This document shows positions 34,555 through 43,199 of a stretch of 64,000 nucleotides of DNA, piece after piece. Position 1 is the first letter of the stretch. Each line of letters opens with the position of its first letter. Under the pieces are notes generated by a model. It saw only the letters and a program-made list of their open reading frames with translations. It was not told where the DNA came from and did not search any database. The position numbers and the translations under genes were made by a program. The DNA is from Persicitalea sp963803495 (lineage in GTDB: Bacteria > Bacteroidota > Bacteroidia > Cytophagales > Spirosomataceae), in NCBI GenBank assembly GCA_963803495.1, contig CAWDMP010000001.1, positions 186,001 to 250,000 of the forward strand, in the 5' to 3' direction.

Positions 34555-34986
34555 ATGAAAATAGAACTCACCCGCGTCGACGACGCCTTTCATTTCGTAG
34601 GCCGGGGTTCCTCCGATGCCGAAGTCCACACCGACGCCTCGGTCGAAGTCGGCGGACATAACGCCGGCCTGCGGCCCATGGAACTACTCATGATGGGCCT
34701 GGCCAGCTGCAGCGCCATCGACATGGTACTGATCCTGAAAAAACAACGGCAGGACGTTACCGATTTTCGTATCATCGCCGAAGGCGAGCGCGAGCAGGAG
34801 GAAGGTACCATGCGAAAACCCTTTCGCTCCATCAACCTACACTTCGTGCTCACAGGCAACGACCTGGACCAGGACAAGGTGGACCGCGCCGTCCAGCTTT
34901 CTATGGAAAAGTACTGCTCCGCCACCGCCCAATTCGAATCCTCCGCCAAAATCACGCATAGCGTGGAAATTAATGAGGAGTTATGA
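34555..34986 (+). CDS. OsmC/Ohr family protein
   Basis: A 143-residue OsmC-like protein. The conserved first Cys lies in LLMMGLASCSAIDMVLILKK, and the second position near the C-terminus is MEKYCSATAQFE. This pair forms the peroxide-reactive centre in OsmC/Ohr enzymes. The domain starts with the strand pattern of YhfA-like OsmC proteins. thyA follows after 70 bases on the same strand. Confidence 0.93.
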   Translation: MKIELTRVDDAFHFVGRGSSDAEVHTDASVEVGGHNAGLRPMELLMMGLASCSAIDMVLILKKQRQDVTDFRIIAEGEREQEEGTMRKPFRSINLHFVLTGNDLDQDKVDRAVQLSMEKYCSATAQFESSAKITHSVEINEEL

Positions 34987-35056
34987 ATTACGAATTATGG
35001 ATGATGAGTACCAGTCCACTAGCTTATGGCAACAATTACACAATTCAACAAATTAC

Positions 35057-35852
35057 ATGAATCAATACCACGACTTACTTCAACATGTCCTCGACCAGGG
35101 TACCCGCAAAGCAGACCGGACCGGTACCGGTACCATAAGTGTCTTTGGGTACCAGATGCGGTTCGATTTGGCGGCGGGGTTTCCGCTGGTGACGACGAAG
35201 AAAATTCATGTCAAATCCGTGATCCACGAACTGCTGTGGTTTTTGGCCGGGGATACCAATATCAAGTACCTCACCGAAAACAAAGTGCGGATCTGGGACG
35301 AATGGGCCGACGAGCAAGGCGATTTCGGGCCGGTGTACGGTCGGCAATGGCGGAGTTGGGAAGCGCCCGATGGCCGAAAAATCGATCAGTTGCAGGAAGT
35401 ACTTGATCAGTTGAAAACGAATCCCGATTCGCGGCGCATCATCGTTTCGGCCTGGAATCCGGCTGATTTGCCCATGATGGCCTTGCAACCGTGCCACGCT
35501 TTGTTTCAATTTTACGTGGCGGACAGCAAGCTCTCCTGCCAACTGTACCAACGCAGCGCCGATGTGTTCCTGGGAGTACCTTTTAACATCGCCAGCTACG
35601 CCCTGCTCACGATGATGGTGGCACAGGAGTGTGGGCTCGAACTCGGTGATTTCGTGTGGACGGGCGGAGACACGCACCTGTACCTCAACCACCTCGACCC
35701 AGGTGGAACAGCAACTGGGCCGCGCCGTGCTACCCATGCCCCAATTGCGCCTCAACCCGGACGTAAAAAAAGTCCTCGATTTTAGGTATGAGGACTTCAC
35801 ATTGGAGAACTATGACCCCTGGCCCGCCATCAAAGCTCCGGTTGCTGTTTAA
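35057..35852 (+). CDS. thyA: Thymidylate synthase, frame broken by one extra base
   Basis: The enzyme converts dUMP to dTMP with methylene-THF. The ATG at 35057 opens MNQYHDLLQHVLDQGT, followed by FPLVTTKKIHVKSVIHELLW, the catalytic Cys region ALQPCHALFQFY and QLYQRSADVFLGVPFNIASY. The frame breaks at the CCC run 35698-35700. With CC the protein continues LDQVEQQLGRAVLPM and NPDVKKVLDFRYEDFTLE to PAIKAPVAV at 35852, giving 264 residues, the same length as E. coli ThyA. A working thyA is normally essential unless thyX exists, so a sequence error is the likeliest cause. Confidence 0.95.
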
Positions 35853-35950
35853 AGGAAGAGGGGAGAAAAGAGAAGGGGGAAGGGTGGAAAGGGAGAAGGG
35901 TTTATCTGTCAATGGCTAAACAAATAAACGCATAAACAAATAAACCCTTT
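35853..35950. repeat. Polypurine tract followed by three ATAAAC octamers
   Basis: A run of nearly pure A/G of about 48 bases (35853-35900) follows thyA. Then come three tandem octamers AAATAAAC, GCATAAAC, AAATAAAC (35922-35945). The 24-base octamer block recurs with one difference at 42724-42747. Confidence 0.7.
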
Positions 35951-35965
35951 AACAAATCAATCCCC

Positions 35966-36244
35966 TTACCGCTCACTCATTAGCTTTTTATACTCCGCTT
36001 CCACGCGGCTTGCTTCGTTGTTATTGCCGTAAGCGCCGAAATAGTGGCTGCCGAGGCCAATGCCCCAACCCAGGGTAGGCCATATTGGCCAGGGGTGGAC
36101 GTTGTAGGAATCGAAGCGGGTGCGCATATATAGGTACAACAGCCACAGACCCCCAATCACGAGTAGGTAGGTGATCAGGTGCCGTTTGAAGGCCACGCGG
36201 CTTTGGGCTTTTCTCCAGAGTTGTTCGTTTCTTTGATCGTTCAT
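35966..36244 (-). CDS. 2TM domain-containing membrane protein
   Basis: A 92-residue protein with the 2TM family layout: AFKRHLITYLLVIGGLWLLY as the first helix, a short loop with WPIWPTLGWGIGLGSHYFGA as the second, and a charged C-terminus EAEYKKLMSER. The family is common in Bacteroidota next to LytTR systems; its role is not known. Here it is convergent with thyA. Confidence 0.88.
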   Translation of the reverse strand: MNDQRNEQLWRKAQSRVAFKRHLITYLLVIGGLWLLYLYMRTRFDSYNVHPWPIWPTLGWGIGLGSHYFGAYGNNNEASRVEAEYKKLMSER

Positions 36245-36382
36245 ACTATTGGATTTAGGTAGTGATATTCGCTAGAGTCTTCACCAATCGGGGACGACTC
36301 CGGCTTATTTCTGATCAAGACTAACCAAATCCGTTGGCAATCAGGGGGTTTTGCCGATGAACTAACAGAAAATAAGCATGAA

Positions 36383-37291
36383 TCAGCGAAATCCCCCGAT
36401 GAATGTGGTGCTGTTGAATCCGTATTCCTTGAATCGCTTTAAGTCGTAGGCTACGGCCTCTAGCGGAGTTTTTTCACCGTACGATTCTTGTTCGATGATC
36501 CAGTGCTTCACCGGCGTGTGCTTTTTGGCAAATGCCAGGATCTCCTGCATGGGCAAAGTGCCCTCGCCCAGGTGCGTGCTGGCGTCCTGACCCGCCAGCC
36601 GGTCTTTCACGTGCAGCGATTCGAACTGATGCGGGTAACGGCGGAGCCAGGCCATGGGGTCGGCGTTGGCAATGGCCAGGTTGCATACATCCATCTGCTG
36701 GCAGACGTTGGCCAAATCCCAGTTCCGAAGCATGTACTCGTACACCGGCTCGCCCTCATAGTAGGTTTCAAACTCCACGGTATGGTTATGAAACCCGTAG
36801 CGCAGGCCCGCCGCCCGGCAGATTTCGCCGCAGCGGTTGTAAGCTTCCACGCCTTTTTTCATTTCGTCGGGCTGCTTGATGTCCCAGGCAAACCAGGGGC
36901 AGAAGAGGTACGTTTGCCCGGCCGTGAGGGCATCCTCGATGGTAACTTTCCATTCATCACTGACGTCGTTTTTGTCTTCCAGCCAATGTTCCTTTTTAAA
37001 AATCGTATGCGAGGTAGGCATACTCAGATAGAGGTCTTCGAGTAGCTTTTTAAAGTCCGGAGCGCTGAATCCGTAGAATTTGCGATCAATGTAGTGGGCG
37101 TGTTCCACTTCCTTGTAGCCCATCGCCGCTACTTTCTTTAAAGTACCCAGCGGGTCGGCCCTCATGTCGTCCCGGACGGAGTACAGCTGCAACCCGATAT
37201 GGTACACTTTCAGGGCCGAAAGATCGAGTAGCGGGAGCGTGGCCAGGGAGGCAGCACCGGATTTAAGGAAGGTACGTCGGGATAACATCAT
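36383..37291 (-). CDS. Tat-exported sugar phosphate isomerase/epimerase-like protein (AP endonuclease 2 fold)
   Basis: From the tandem ATGs at 37291 and 37288 the protein has about 302 residues. A twin-arginine signal (SRRTFLKSGAASLATLPLL) leads into a xylose-isomerase-like TIM barrel with VYHIGLQLYSVRDDM, the metal ligands in YGFHNHTVEFE, CQQMDVCNLAIANAD and SLHVKDRLAGQ, and the last Glu in HWIIEQESYG. It lies 90 bases downstream of a Gfo/Idh gene on the same strand, in a cluster with two further Gfo/Idh genes. Such pairs often handle keto sugars or inositol derivatives in the periplasm. Confidence 0.88.
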   Translation of the reverse strand: MMLSRRTFLKSGAASLATLPLLDLSALKVYHIGLQLYSVRDDMRADPLGTLKKVAAMGYKEVEHAHYIDRKFYGFSAPDFKKLLEDLYLSMPTSHTIFKKEHWLEDKNDVSDEWKVTIEDALTAGQTYLFCPWFAWDIKQPDEMKKGVEAYNRCGEICRAAGLRYGFHNHTVEFETYYEGEPVYEYMLRNWDLANVCQQMDVCNLAIANADPMAWLRRYPHQFESLHVKDRLAGQDASTHLGEGTLPMQEILAFAKKHTPVKHWIIEQESYGEKTPLEAVAYDLKRFKEYGFNSTTFIGGFR

Positions 37292-37380
37292 GGTATTGTA
37301 TATCGGAATTGAATGGCAGAAACAACGGAGGTAGGAGCGGTAGAATTCGGTAGGGTTTAAGCGCCGGGTAAGTACCACGG

Positions 37381-38367
37381 CTAATCGCGGGTGATCCAAT
37401 CCAGAATCTGACTGGCGCGCGCGGCGGTTTTTCCCGTACTCGGACAGGTACTCACACCCCGCAGGGTCGCCACAACCGTTTCGATCAACGGTTGTTGAAC
37501 CGGTGAAGGGTAGGGTAGTTCGAAAGTTTTTGTTTCAGCCCCGGTTTCCAATCGAATGGTGAATTTCTCAAAGAAAGAGAACGTGATTTTTCCTTTCGTG
37601 CCCAGCAGGTAGGTTTCGTCGAGCCGTTGCGATGCGCTCGAGGTGAAGCACCAGCTACCGGTACCCAGCACGCCCGACTCGAACGCGAAGGCCGCCATCA
37701 CAGCGTCATCGGCTTTGTAAAAACCCGCCTGATTCCGCGCCATACCCTTTGCCGACTTTATCGGTCCCAGGAGAAATTCCAGGAAATCGAATTGATGAGA
37801 AGCCAGGTCATGAAAATTTCCGCCACCCGCAATCGTCGGATCGACCCGCCACGGTTGCTCTCCTTCCTTACCCTTTTCAGCAGACTTGGGTGGCCAGTGC
37901 AGCGCGATGTTGACGAGCCGTATGTCGCCGATCAATCGTTGATCGACCAGTGCTTTCACTTTCAAGAAATAGGGGAGCGCCCTCCGGTAGTAAGCCACAA
38001 ACAAGGGTACGCCCGTCTGTTCGCTGGCTCTGACCATCTCGCGGCATTCCCCGGCATCGAGCGCCATCGGTTTTTCGACGTACACCGGCTTGCCAAGTCG
38101 CAACGCCCTGAGGGTATAGTCCAGGTGGGAGTCAGGCGGAGTGGCGATATAAATCGCGTTGACCTCCCGGTCGTTCAAAAGCGCTTCGGCATCGTCGTAC
38201 CAGCGGGGTACGTGGTGCCGTCGGGCGTAGTCTTCCGCGTTGGCGGCAGTTCGGCTCATAACGGCCACCAGTTTCGAGTGCGGTATTTGGTTAAAAGCCG
38301 GGCCACTCTTCTTTTCGGTGACGTCGCCGCAGCCGATCATGCCCCACCTTACTTCTTGCATTTTCAT
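37381..38367 (-). CDS. Gfo/Idh/MocA family oxidoreductase
   Basis: A 328-residue NAD(P)-dependent dehydrogenase: Rossmann start WGMIGCGDVTEKKSGPAF, IYIATPPDSHLDYTLRAL, the catalytic Lys in KPVYVEKPMAL, and AGGGNFHDLASHQFDFLEFL with the active-site His. No signal peptide, so it is cytoplasmic. It starts ten bases after the end of the next Gfo/Idh gene and shares its strand with the isomerase gene, forming a three-gene unit. The substrate is probably a sugar or polyol; it is not predictable in detail. Confidence 0.93.
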   Translation of the reverse strand: MKMQEVRWGMIGCGDVTEKKSGPAFNQIPHSKLVAVMSRTAANAEDYARRHHVPRWYDDAEALLNDREVNAIYIATPPDSHLDYTLRALRLGKPVYVEKPMALDAGECREMVRASEQTGVPLFVAYYRRALPYFLKVKALVDQRLIGDIRLVNIALHWPPKSAEKGKEGEQPWRVDPTIAGGGNFHDLASHQFDFLEFLLGPIKSAKGMARNQAGFYKADDAVMAAFAFESGVLGTGSWCFTSSASQRLDETYLLGTKGKITFSFFEKFTIRLETGAETKTFELPYPSPVQQPLIETVVATLRGVSTCPSTGKTAARASQILDWITRD

Positions 38368-38377
38368 ACCTATTTAT

Positions 38378-39410
38378 TTAAAAACTGATGGTGGTCTGCC
38401 GCTCGTTGCTCTCGAATGCCAGGTCGATCACGCGGGTTGTGTTAAGAATTTCCTGCGGCTTGATCACCGCCGCCTTGCCATTGACTATGGAATCGTACAC
38501 AGAATCGTAGAAGGCCATGTAATTTCCTCTTTCACTCTCGACTACCCCCGTAAAATCAGGGGAATAAAGTGTGCCCCAGCGGTCCTTCGGCTCGCTGCCC
38601 CAATCGGCGGTGTCGGGCAGTACATCCCTTCGCAGGGTTTCTTCCTGTACGTCGAGGCCCGGCTTACTGAAGCTACCCCCGGTACCATGAATGGCGTAGC
38701 GCAGGCGATGATCGTAGACCAGCAGACTCGACTTGACGATCACCTGCTTATCTTCGTAGCACAGCTTGATGTCGAAGTAGTCGTCCACATCGCTTTCGCC
38801 CCGCATATTGCGGATCGTGGCAGTGACGGTTTGGGGCGTGCCAAAAAGGACCAGCGCCTGGTCGATCAGGTGCGGGCCAAGGTTGTAGACATTGCCGCTG
38901 CCTGCCGCCGCGCGTTCCTTCCACGTATTAGGCGCAATCTCGGGTCGAAAACGGTCGTAACGGCTTTCGTACTCGACCACTCTACCGAGTTTGCCTTCGG
39001 CGATCAACCGCTGGATCGTCAGAAAGTCCGAATCCCAGCGTCGGTTTTGGTAGGCGGTGAGCAGCAGTCCCTGCCGGTCCGCCACCTCGAAAAGCTGGCG
39101 GGCTTCGTCCTCGGTGTTGGCGAAGGGTTTCTCGATCACGACGTGTTTGCCGTTCTCGAGCGCATCCATCGCGTACGCAAAATGCGTGTCGTTGGGGGTG
39201 CAGATGAACACTAAGTCCATTTCGGGATCGGTCAGGAGCTCGTCGAGCGAGCGGGCGTTTTCGATGGCATTGTCAAATGCTTGCGCTTCGTTTTTTGATC
39301 GCTCGACGACGGTCTTTAGATCGAAATCCGGGATTTACGGCGAGAAAAGGAGCGTGGAAATAACGGCCGGAGAGGCCAAAGCCCACCAGTCCGACATTGA
39401 GTATGCGCAT
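38378..39410 (-). CDS. Gfo/Idh/MocA oxidoreductase, YdgJ/YvaA-like, with one-base frameshift near the start
   Basis: The ATG at 39410 opens MRILNVGLVGFGLSGRYFHA, a typical N-terminus. The frame breaks in the AAA run at 39324-39326 (TTT on the coding strand). One base less continues as NPGFDLKTVVERSKNEAQAF and into DLVFICTPNDTHFAYAMDAL and HVVIEKPFANT without further breaks. The restored protein has 343 residues. QNRRWDSDFLTIQRLIAEG and YESRYDRFRPEI resemble E. coli YdgJ and Bacillus scyllo-inositol dehydrogenases. It heads the three-gene sugar unit. Confidence 0.9.
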
Positions 39411-39546
39411 TGGGGTTGGGGATTTATAAAACAGTGGAATAAAAGTGAATAATGGTCTTATAATAATAGGTAAAGATCGGATTCAAGTACTTTTAATTGA
39501 AATTAGTAGTGAATTAACAAAATTCAGAAAATCAAGAAAATTAGTT

Positions 39547-40849
39547 ATGGGTATTTCAAAAAAGATTAATCGTCGAGACATATTAAAAGCCGGCGCCATC
39601 CTGTCGGGTATTGCGATCGTGCCCCGGCGGGTACTGGGAGGCAAAGGCTTTACCGCCCCCAGCGATCAGATTACGCTGGGCTTCATTGGATGTGGAAAAC
39701 AGGCCAACGGCGCACTTCGCACCAATTTCCTCGCCTCCAAGGCTCAGATCGTAGGTGCATCCGACGTGTATCGCGCCAAGCGGAATACGCTTTCGCGGAG
39801 GGAGTCGACAAGTACTACGGCGACAAATACGGGAAGGGCAAGTACAATTCGTGTCAGGAGAGCGAAGACTTTCGGGATCTGCTCGCCCGGCCCGACATCG
39901 ACGCGGTGGTAATCGCCCTGCCTGACCATTGGCACGCCACGGCGGCCGTGATGGCGGCCGAGGCAGGTAAGGATATCTACTGTGAAAAACCGCTGTCGCT
40001 TACCGTCGCCGAGGGGCGGGCTATGGTGAATGCCACGCGCAGCCACAACCGCGATTTTCCAAACGGGCAGCATGCAGCGATCCTGGCCCGAATTCCGGCA
40101 AGCGGCCCAATTGGTGCAGTCGGGGGCGATCGGAAAAGTGACCAAAGTAGTCGTCGGCGTGGGCGGACCACCCAAGCCCTGGAGCTACGAGGCCGAACCC
40201 ACCCCCGACGGACTGAATTGGGCGATGTGGATGGGGCCGAATACCATCGACCGGCCTTACAACAATCAGCTCGCGCCAACGCTCGATCAAAAGTTCTGGC
40301 CACAATGGCGGTACGTCGATGAGTTTGGCGGCGGGGGCATGACCGATTGGGGTGCGCATATGTTCGACATTGCCCAGTGGGGACTGGGTATGGATCATTC
40401 GGGACCGACTGAGGTTATCGTGAAAGACAAGGGGCTGGAAACCGGCCTGGTTTATAAATATGCCAATGGCGATGGCGATGCATCACGACGGCAAAAACGG
40501 AAACTACTGTCAGTTTCAGGGTACCGACGGCAGAGGTGTGGGTGACCAGGAAAGAAACTTAAAACTTCGCCCGAGTCACTTCAAGATAAGTCATTTGGAG
40601 AAGCGGACTACAAAGTGTACGTAAGCGATAACCATTACCAGGACTTTCTTGATTGCATAAAGAATCGCAAGAAAGCCCATTTGCGATGTGGAGGTAGGGC
40701 ACCGGACGGCCACGGTCTGCAACATTGGCAATATCGCCTACGCGCTGGGACGGCCGCTCCGCTGGGACCCGGTCAAGGAGCAGTTTGTCGACGACAAGTC
40801 CGCAAATGAGCGACTGGAACGCCCCATGAAAAAGGAATGGCGGGTATAA
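39547..40849 (+). pseudogene. Tat-exported Gfo/Idh/MocA oxidoreductase, broken by several frameshifts
   Basis: The ATG at 39547 starts a twin-arginine signal (INRRDILKAGAILSGIAIV), then ITLGFIGCGKQANGALRTNF. Continuation in other frames gives VVIALPDHWHATAAVMAAEA, DIYCEKPLSLTVAEGR, GSMQRSWPEFRQAAQLVQSG, WRYVDEFGGGGMTDWGAHMF, YVSDNHYQDFLDCIKNRKK and a normal end VCNIGNIAYALGRPLRWDP to 40849. At least four single-base gains or losses are needed (near 39780, 40055, 40480 and 40672, plus one around 40540). All family blocks remain in order, so the protein itself looks conserved. Real decay or poor sequence are both possible. Confidence 0.82.
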
Positions 40850-40905
40850 GTTGAGGATTTGACCGGCTTAAAATACGATCCGGGCATTTGCGGATAAAAA
40901 TTCAG

Positions 40906-40913
40906 TATTTTTG
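40906..40913 (+). promoter_or_regulatory. -7 promoter element of tsaE-ald
   Basis: TATTTTTG fits TAnnTTTG. A TTTG at 40887-40890 lies 15 bases upstream. Transcription would begin close to the GTG at 40918, so translation most likely begins at the ATG at 40939 with a leader of about 20 bases, or is leaderless at the GTG. Confidence 0.45.
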
Positions 40914-40938
40914 CACCGTGAAATCCCCTGCCACCGTC

Positions 40939-41377
40939 ATGCATATACCAAACCACGGACGAACTCCCCGACATCGCCATCCGCCTGATGGCGGTGGGGA
41001 AATCAGTACCGGTGTGGCTATTCCATGGCGACATGGGCGTGGGCAAAACGACTCTGATAAAGACACTATGCGCTGTGCAGGGAGTGCAAAATACGGTGCA
41101 GAGCCCGACCTTTTCGATCGTCAATGAGTACGTGACCCACGCGGGCGCGCCCATTTATCACTTCGATTGCTATCGCCTCAAAAACGAAACCGAGGCCTAC
41201 GACATCGGGGCGGAGGAGTACTTGTACTCGGGCCACCGGTGCTTTGTAGAATGGCCCGAGAAGATCGAATCATTTTGGCCCGAGACCTATTTAAAAATTC
41301 AGATGAACTTGCAGCCGGACGGCAGCCGAGCGCTCATAGCTACCCCTGAACGTGTATCCTTATCCGCGCCAAAATGA
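40939..41377 (+). CDS. tsaE: tRNA threonylcarbamoyladenosine biosynthesis ATPase TsaE, frame broken by one extra base
   Basis: TsaE is the ATPase of the t6A37 tRNA modification complex. The Walker A motif GDMGVGKTTLIKTL, SPTFSIVNEY, and YHFDCYRLKNETEAYDIG and FVEWPEKIE are diagnostic. At the N-terminus the frame changes in the AAA run at 40950-40952; with AA the protein reads MHIPTTDELPDIAIRLMAVG. A GTG at 40918 in the same frame is a second possible start. The stop overlaps the ald ATG (ATGA). TsaE is essential in most bacteria, so sequence error is likely. Confidence 0.93.
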
Positions 41378-42650
41378 ACAACGATCCCTACCCAACCTGT
41401 CATTCAGTCCGTACCCGCGCCCGTCAAGACGAACCAAGCCACGGGTTTTGAGGAACTGGCCCGGCGATCGGCGCTGTACCCGCAGGAGTCGATGGTGCAG
41501 GTCAAGCGTGACACCAACGCCTTGCTGATCGGCTTGCCCTGTGAGGTGTCGCTTGCAGGAGTCGCGGATCGCACTCACGCCCGATGGCGTCGCGATCCTG
41601 GTCAGGAATGGCCATGAGGTGTGGGTGGAAAAGGATGCGGGAAAAGGCGCCAACTTTCCCGACCACGAGTACAGCGAGGCGGGGGCCCGAATCGTGTACA
41701 GCGCCAGGGAAGTGTATCAGGCCGATCTGATCTTGAAAATCGAACCTTTGATCGACAAGGAGTTCGAGTGGATCAAGGGGGGCTCGACCCTTATCTCGAC
41801 GCTCAACCTGCCCTCGCTCGAAAAGACCTACTTCGATAAGCTCAACCAAAAAAAGATCACGTCGATCGGCTACGAATTCATCGAGGACCAAAGCGGGGCC
41901 TTGCCCATTGTGCGGGCCATGAGCGAGATCGCCGGTAGTACCGTGCTGCTGATCGCCGCCGAGTACCTGAGCAATTCCAACGCCGGTAAGGGCATTATTT
42001 TGGGCGGCATCACGGGCGTACCGCCCACCAAGGTCGTAATTCTGGGCGCGGGTACCGTGGCCGAATACGCCACCCGGGCCGCCATGGGCGTAGGGGCCGA
42101 CATCAAGGTTTTCGACAACCACATCTACCGCTTGCAGCGGCTCAAATACGCCGTGGGCCAAAACCTGTATACCTCCATCATCGACTCCGATACGCTGACC
42201 GAAGCCATCGCCCGCGCCGATGTGGTGATCGGCGCTATGCGGGCCGAGGACGGCCTGAGCCCCTGCGTGGTAACCGAGGAAATGGTAGGGCGCATGAAGT
42301 CCAATTCCGTTATCGTCGATGTGAGCATCGACCAGGGCGGCTGCTTCGAAACCTCCCGCATGACCACGCACAAAAATCCGGTCTTTCGTTATAATGAAGT
42401 CTTGCACTACTGCGTACCCAATATTGCTTCGCGGGTGGCGCACACGGCAAGCACCGCGCTGAGTAATATTTTTCTGCCCTTCCTGCTGCAGACAGGTACC
42501 ATAGGCGGCATCGAGGAAATGATATACGCCAACCGCTGGTTCATGAAAGGCGTGTACAGTCACAACGGTACTATCACCAATACCTACATCGCGCGCAAAT
42601 TCGGAATGCGCTACAAGGATTTGACGCTTTTGCTTGCGGCGAGAATGTGA
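41374..42650 (+). CDS. ald: Alanine dehydrogenase, frame broken twice near the N-terminus
   Basis: An NAD-dependent alanine dehydrogenase (or close NAD(P) transhydrogenase-type relative). The main body from 41545 is intact: LQESRIALTPDGVAILVRNG, EVWVEKDAGKGANFPDHEY, the nucleotide fold VVILGAGTVAEYATRAAMGV, VVIGAMRAEDG and VDVSIDQGGCFETSR. The ATG at 41374 overlaps the tsaE stop. Restoring it needs one base less in CCC at 41391-41393 (then QPVIQSVPAPVKTNQATGFE) and one less in TT at 41553-41554 (then CEVSLQESRIA). That gives about 424 residues. The tsaE-ald order is usual in this phylum. Confidence 0.92.
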
Positions 42651-42657
42651 TTCTTTG

Positions 42658-42747
42658 CACAAAGTTAAGGAGGCACAAAGGCACAGAGTGGCTTAGTAAA
42701 GTATGCAAGGTCCGTGCTTAAACGAATAAACGCATAAACAAATAAAC
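42658..42747. repeat. Composite short-period intergenic repeat (CACAAAG then ATAAAC octamers)
   Basis: CACAAAG-type units (42659-42687) are followed, after a spacer of about 35 bases, by the tandem octamers GAATAAAC, GCATAAAC, AAATAAAC (42724-42747). The octamer block is 23/24 identical to that at 35922-35945. It ends about 43 bases before the next gene's ATG. Confidence 0.7.
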
Positions 42748-42789
42748 ACATCAACCGCCTTGATAAATCACAGCAATGAAAACGTCCTG

Positions 42790-43164
42790 ATGGACGACGC
42801 CAATTCGCCGGATGTCGACCGTAAGCTATTGGGCATGATTTCCCAGGACTTTGTGAAGGTAGCCGATCAGTTGAAGGAAGCGTCTTACCAGATTCGGAAG
42901 CGCGGCTTTTCCGAACATCCGGTGTTTGTCGTCGGCCGGGACGACGCCGAAATCGGACTCGCTTTGTTTGAGCGGGAGAGCTTCGGCAACAAATGGAACT
43001 ACCGGGCTTCCTATTTGCAGGAATTTGTGGACCGCAATCTGGTAGGGGAGGAGTCGGTTGTGCTGTTCAAGGAAAACTACAAGAAACCCGACGAGTACTG
43101 CTGTCTCTTTGTGTTGGAAAAAGATTTTGCCGGGTTTGTATTCGTACCCTACCCAGAAGACTAA
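42790..43164 (+). CDS. Conserved hypothetical cytoplasmic protein
   Basis: From the ATG at 42790 the protein has 124 residues; a TTG at 42760 in frame is less likely. It is soluble with a helical N-terminus (RKLLGMISQDFVKVADQLKE) and strands in the rest: HPVFVVGRDDAEIGLALF, NYRASYLQEFVDRNLV, CCLFVLEKDFAGFVFVPYP. I know no function. Similar short proteins are common in Bacteroidota near tsaE/ald. The membrane protein gene follows after 35 bases. Confidence 0.8.
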   Translation: MDDANSPDVDRKLLGMISQDFVKVADQLKEASYQIRKRGFSEHPVFVVGRDDAEIGLALFERESFGNKWNYRASYLQEFVDRNLVGEESVVLFKENYKKPDEYCCLFVLEKDFAGFVFVPYPED

Positions 43165-43199
43165 ATAGAGGTTGAGTTTCTGAACGACTTCGTCGTAGG

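Noticed and set aside
35922..35945. Tandem octamers as a CRISPR array
   Set aside because: Units are 8 bases without spacers, and no cas genes are near. They are short tandem repeats.
41374..41560. Programmed frameshifting in ald or tsaE
   Set aside because: The sites are ordinary short runs without slippery heptamers or downstream pseudoknots, and many unrelated genes show the same type of break.
41502..42662. 386-codon open frame antisense to alanine dehydrogenase
   Set aside because: The sense frame is a clear alanine dehydrogenase with all motifs; the antisense product looks random.
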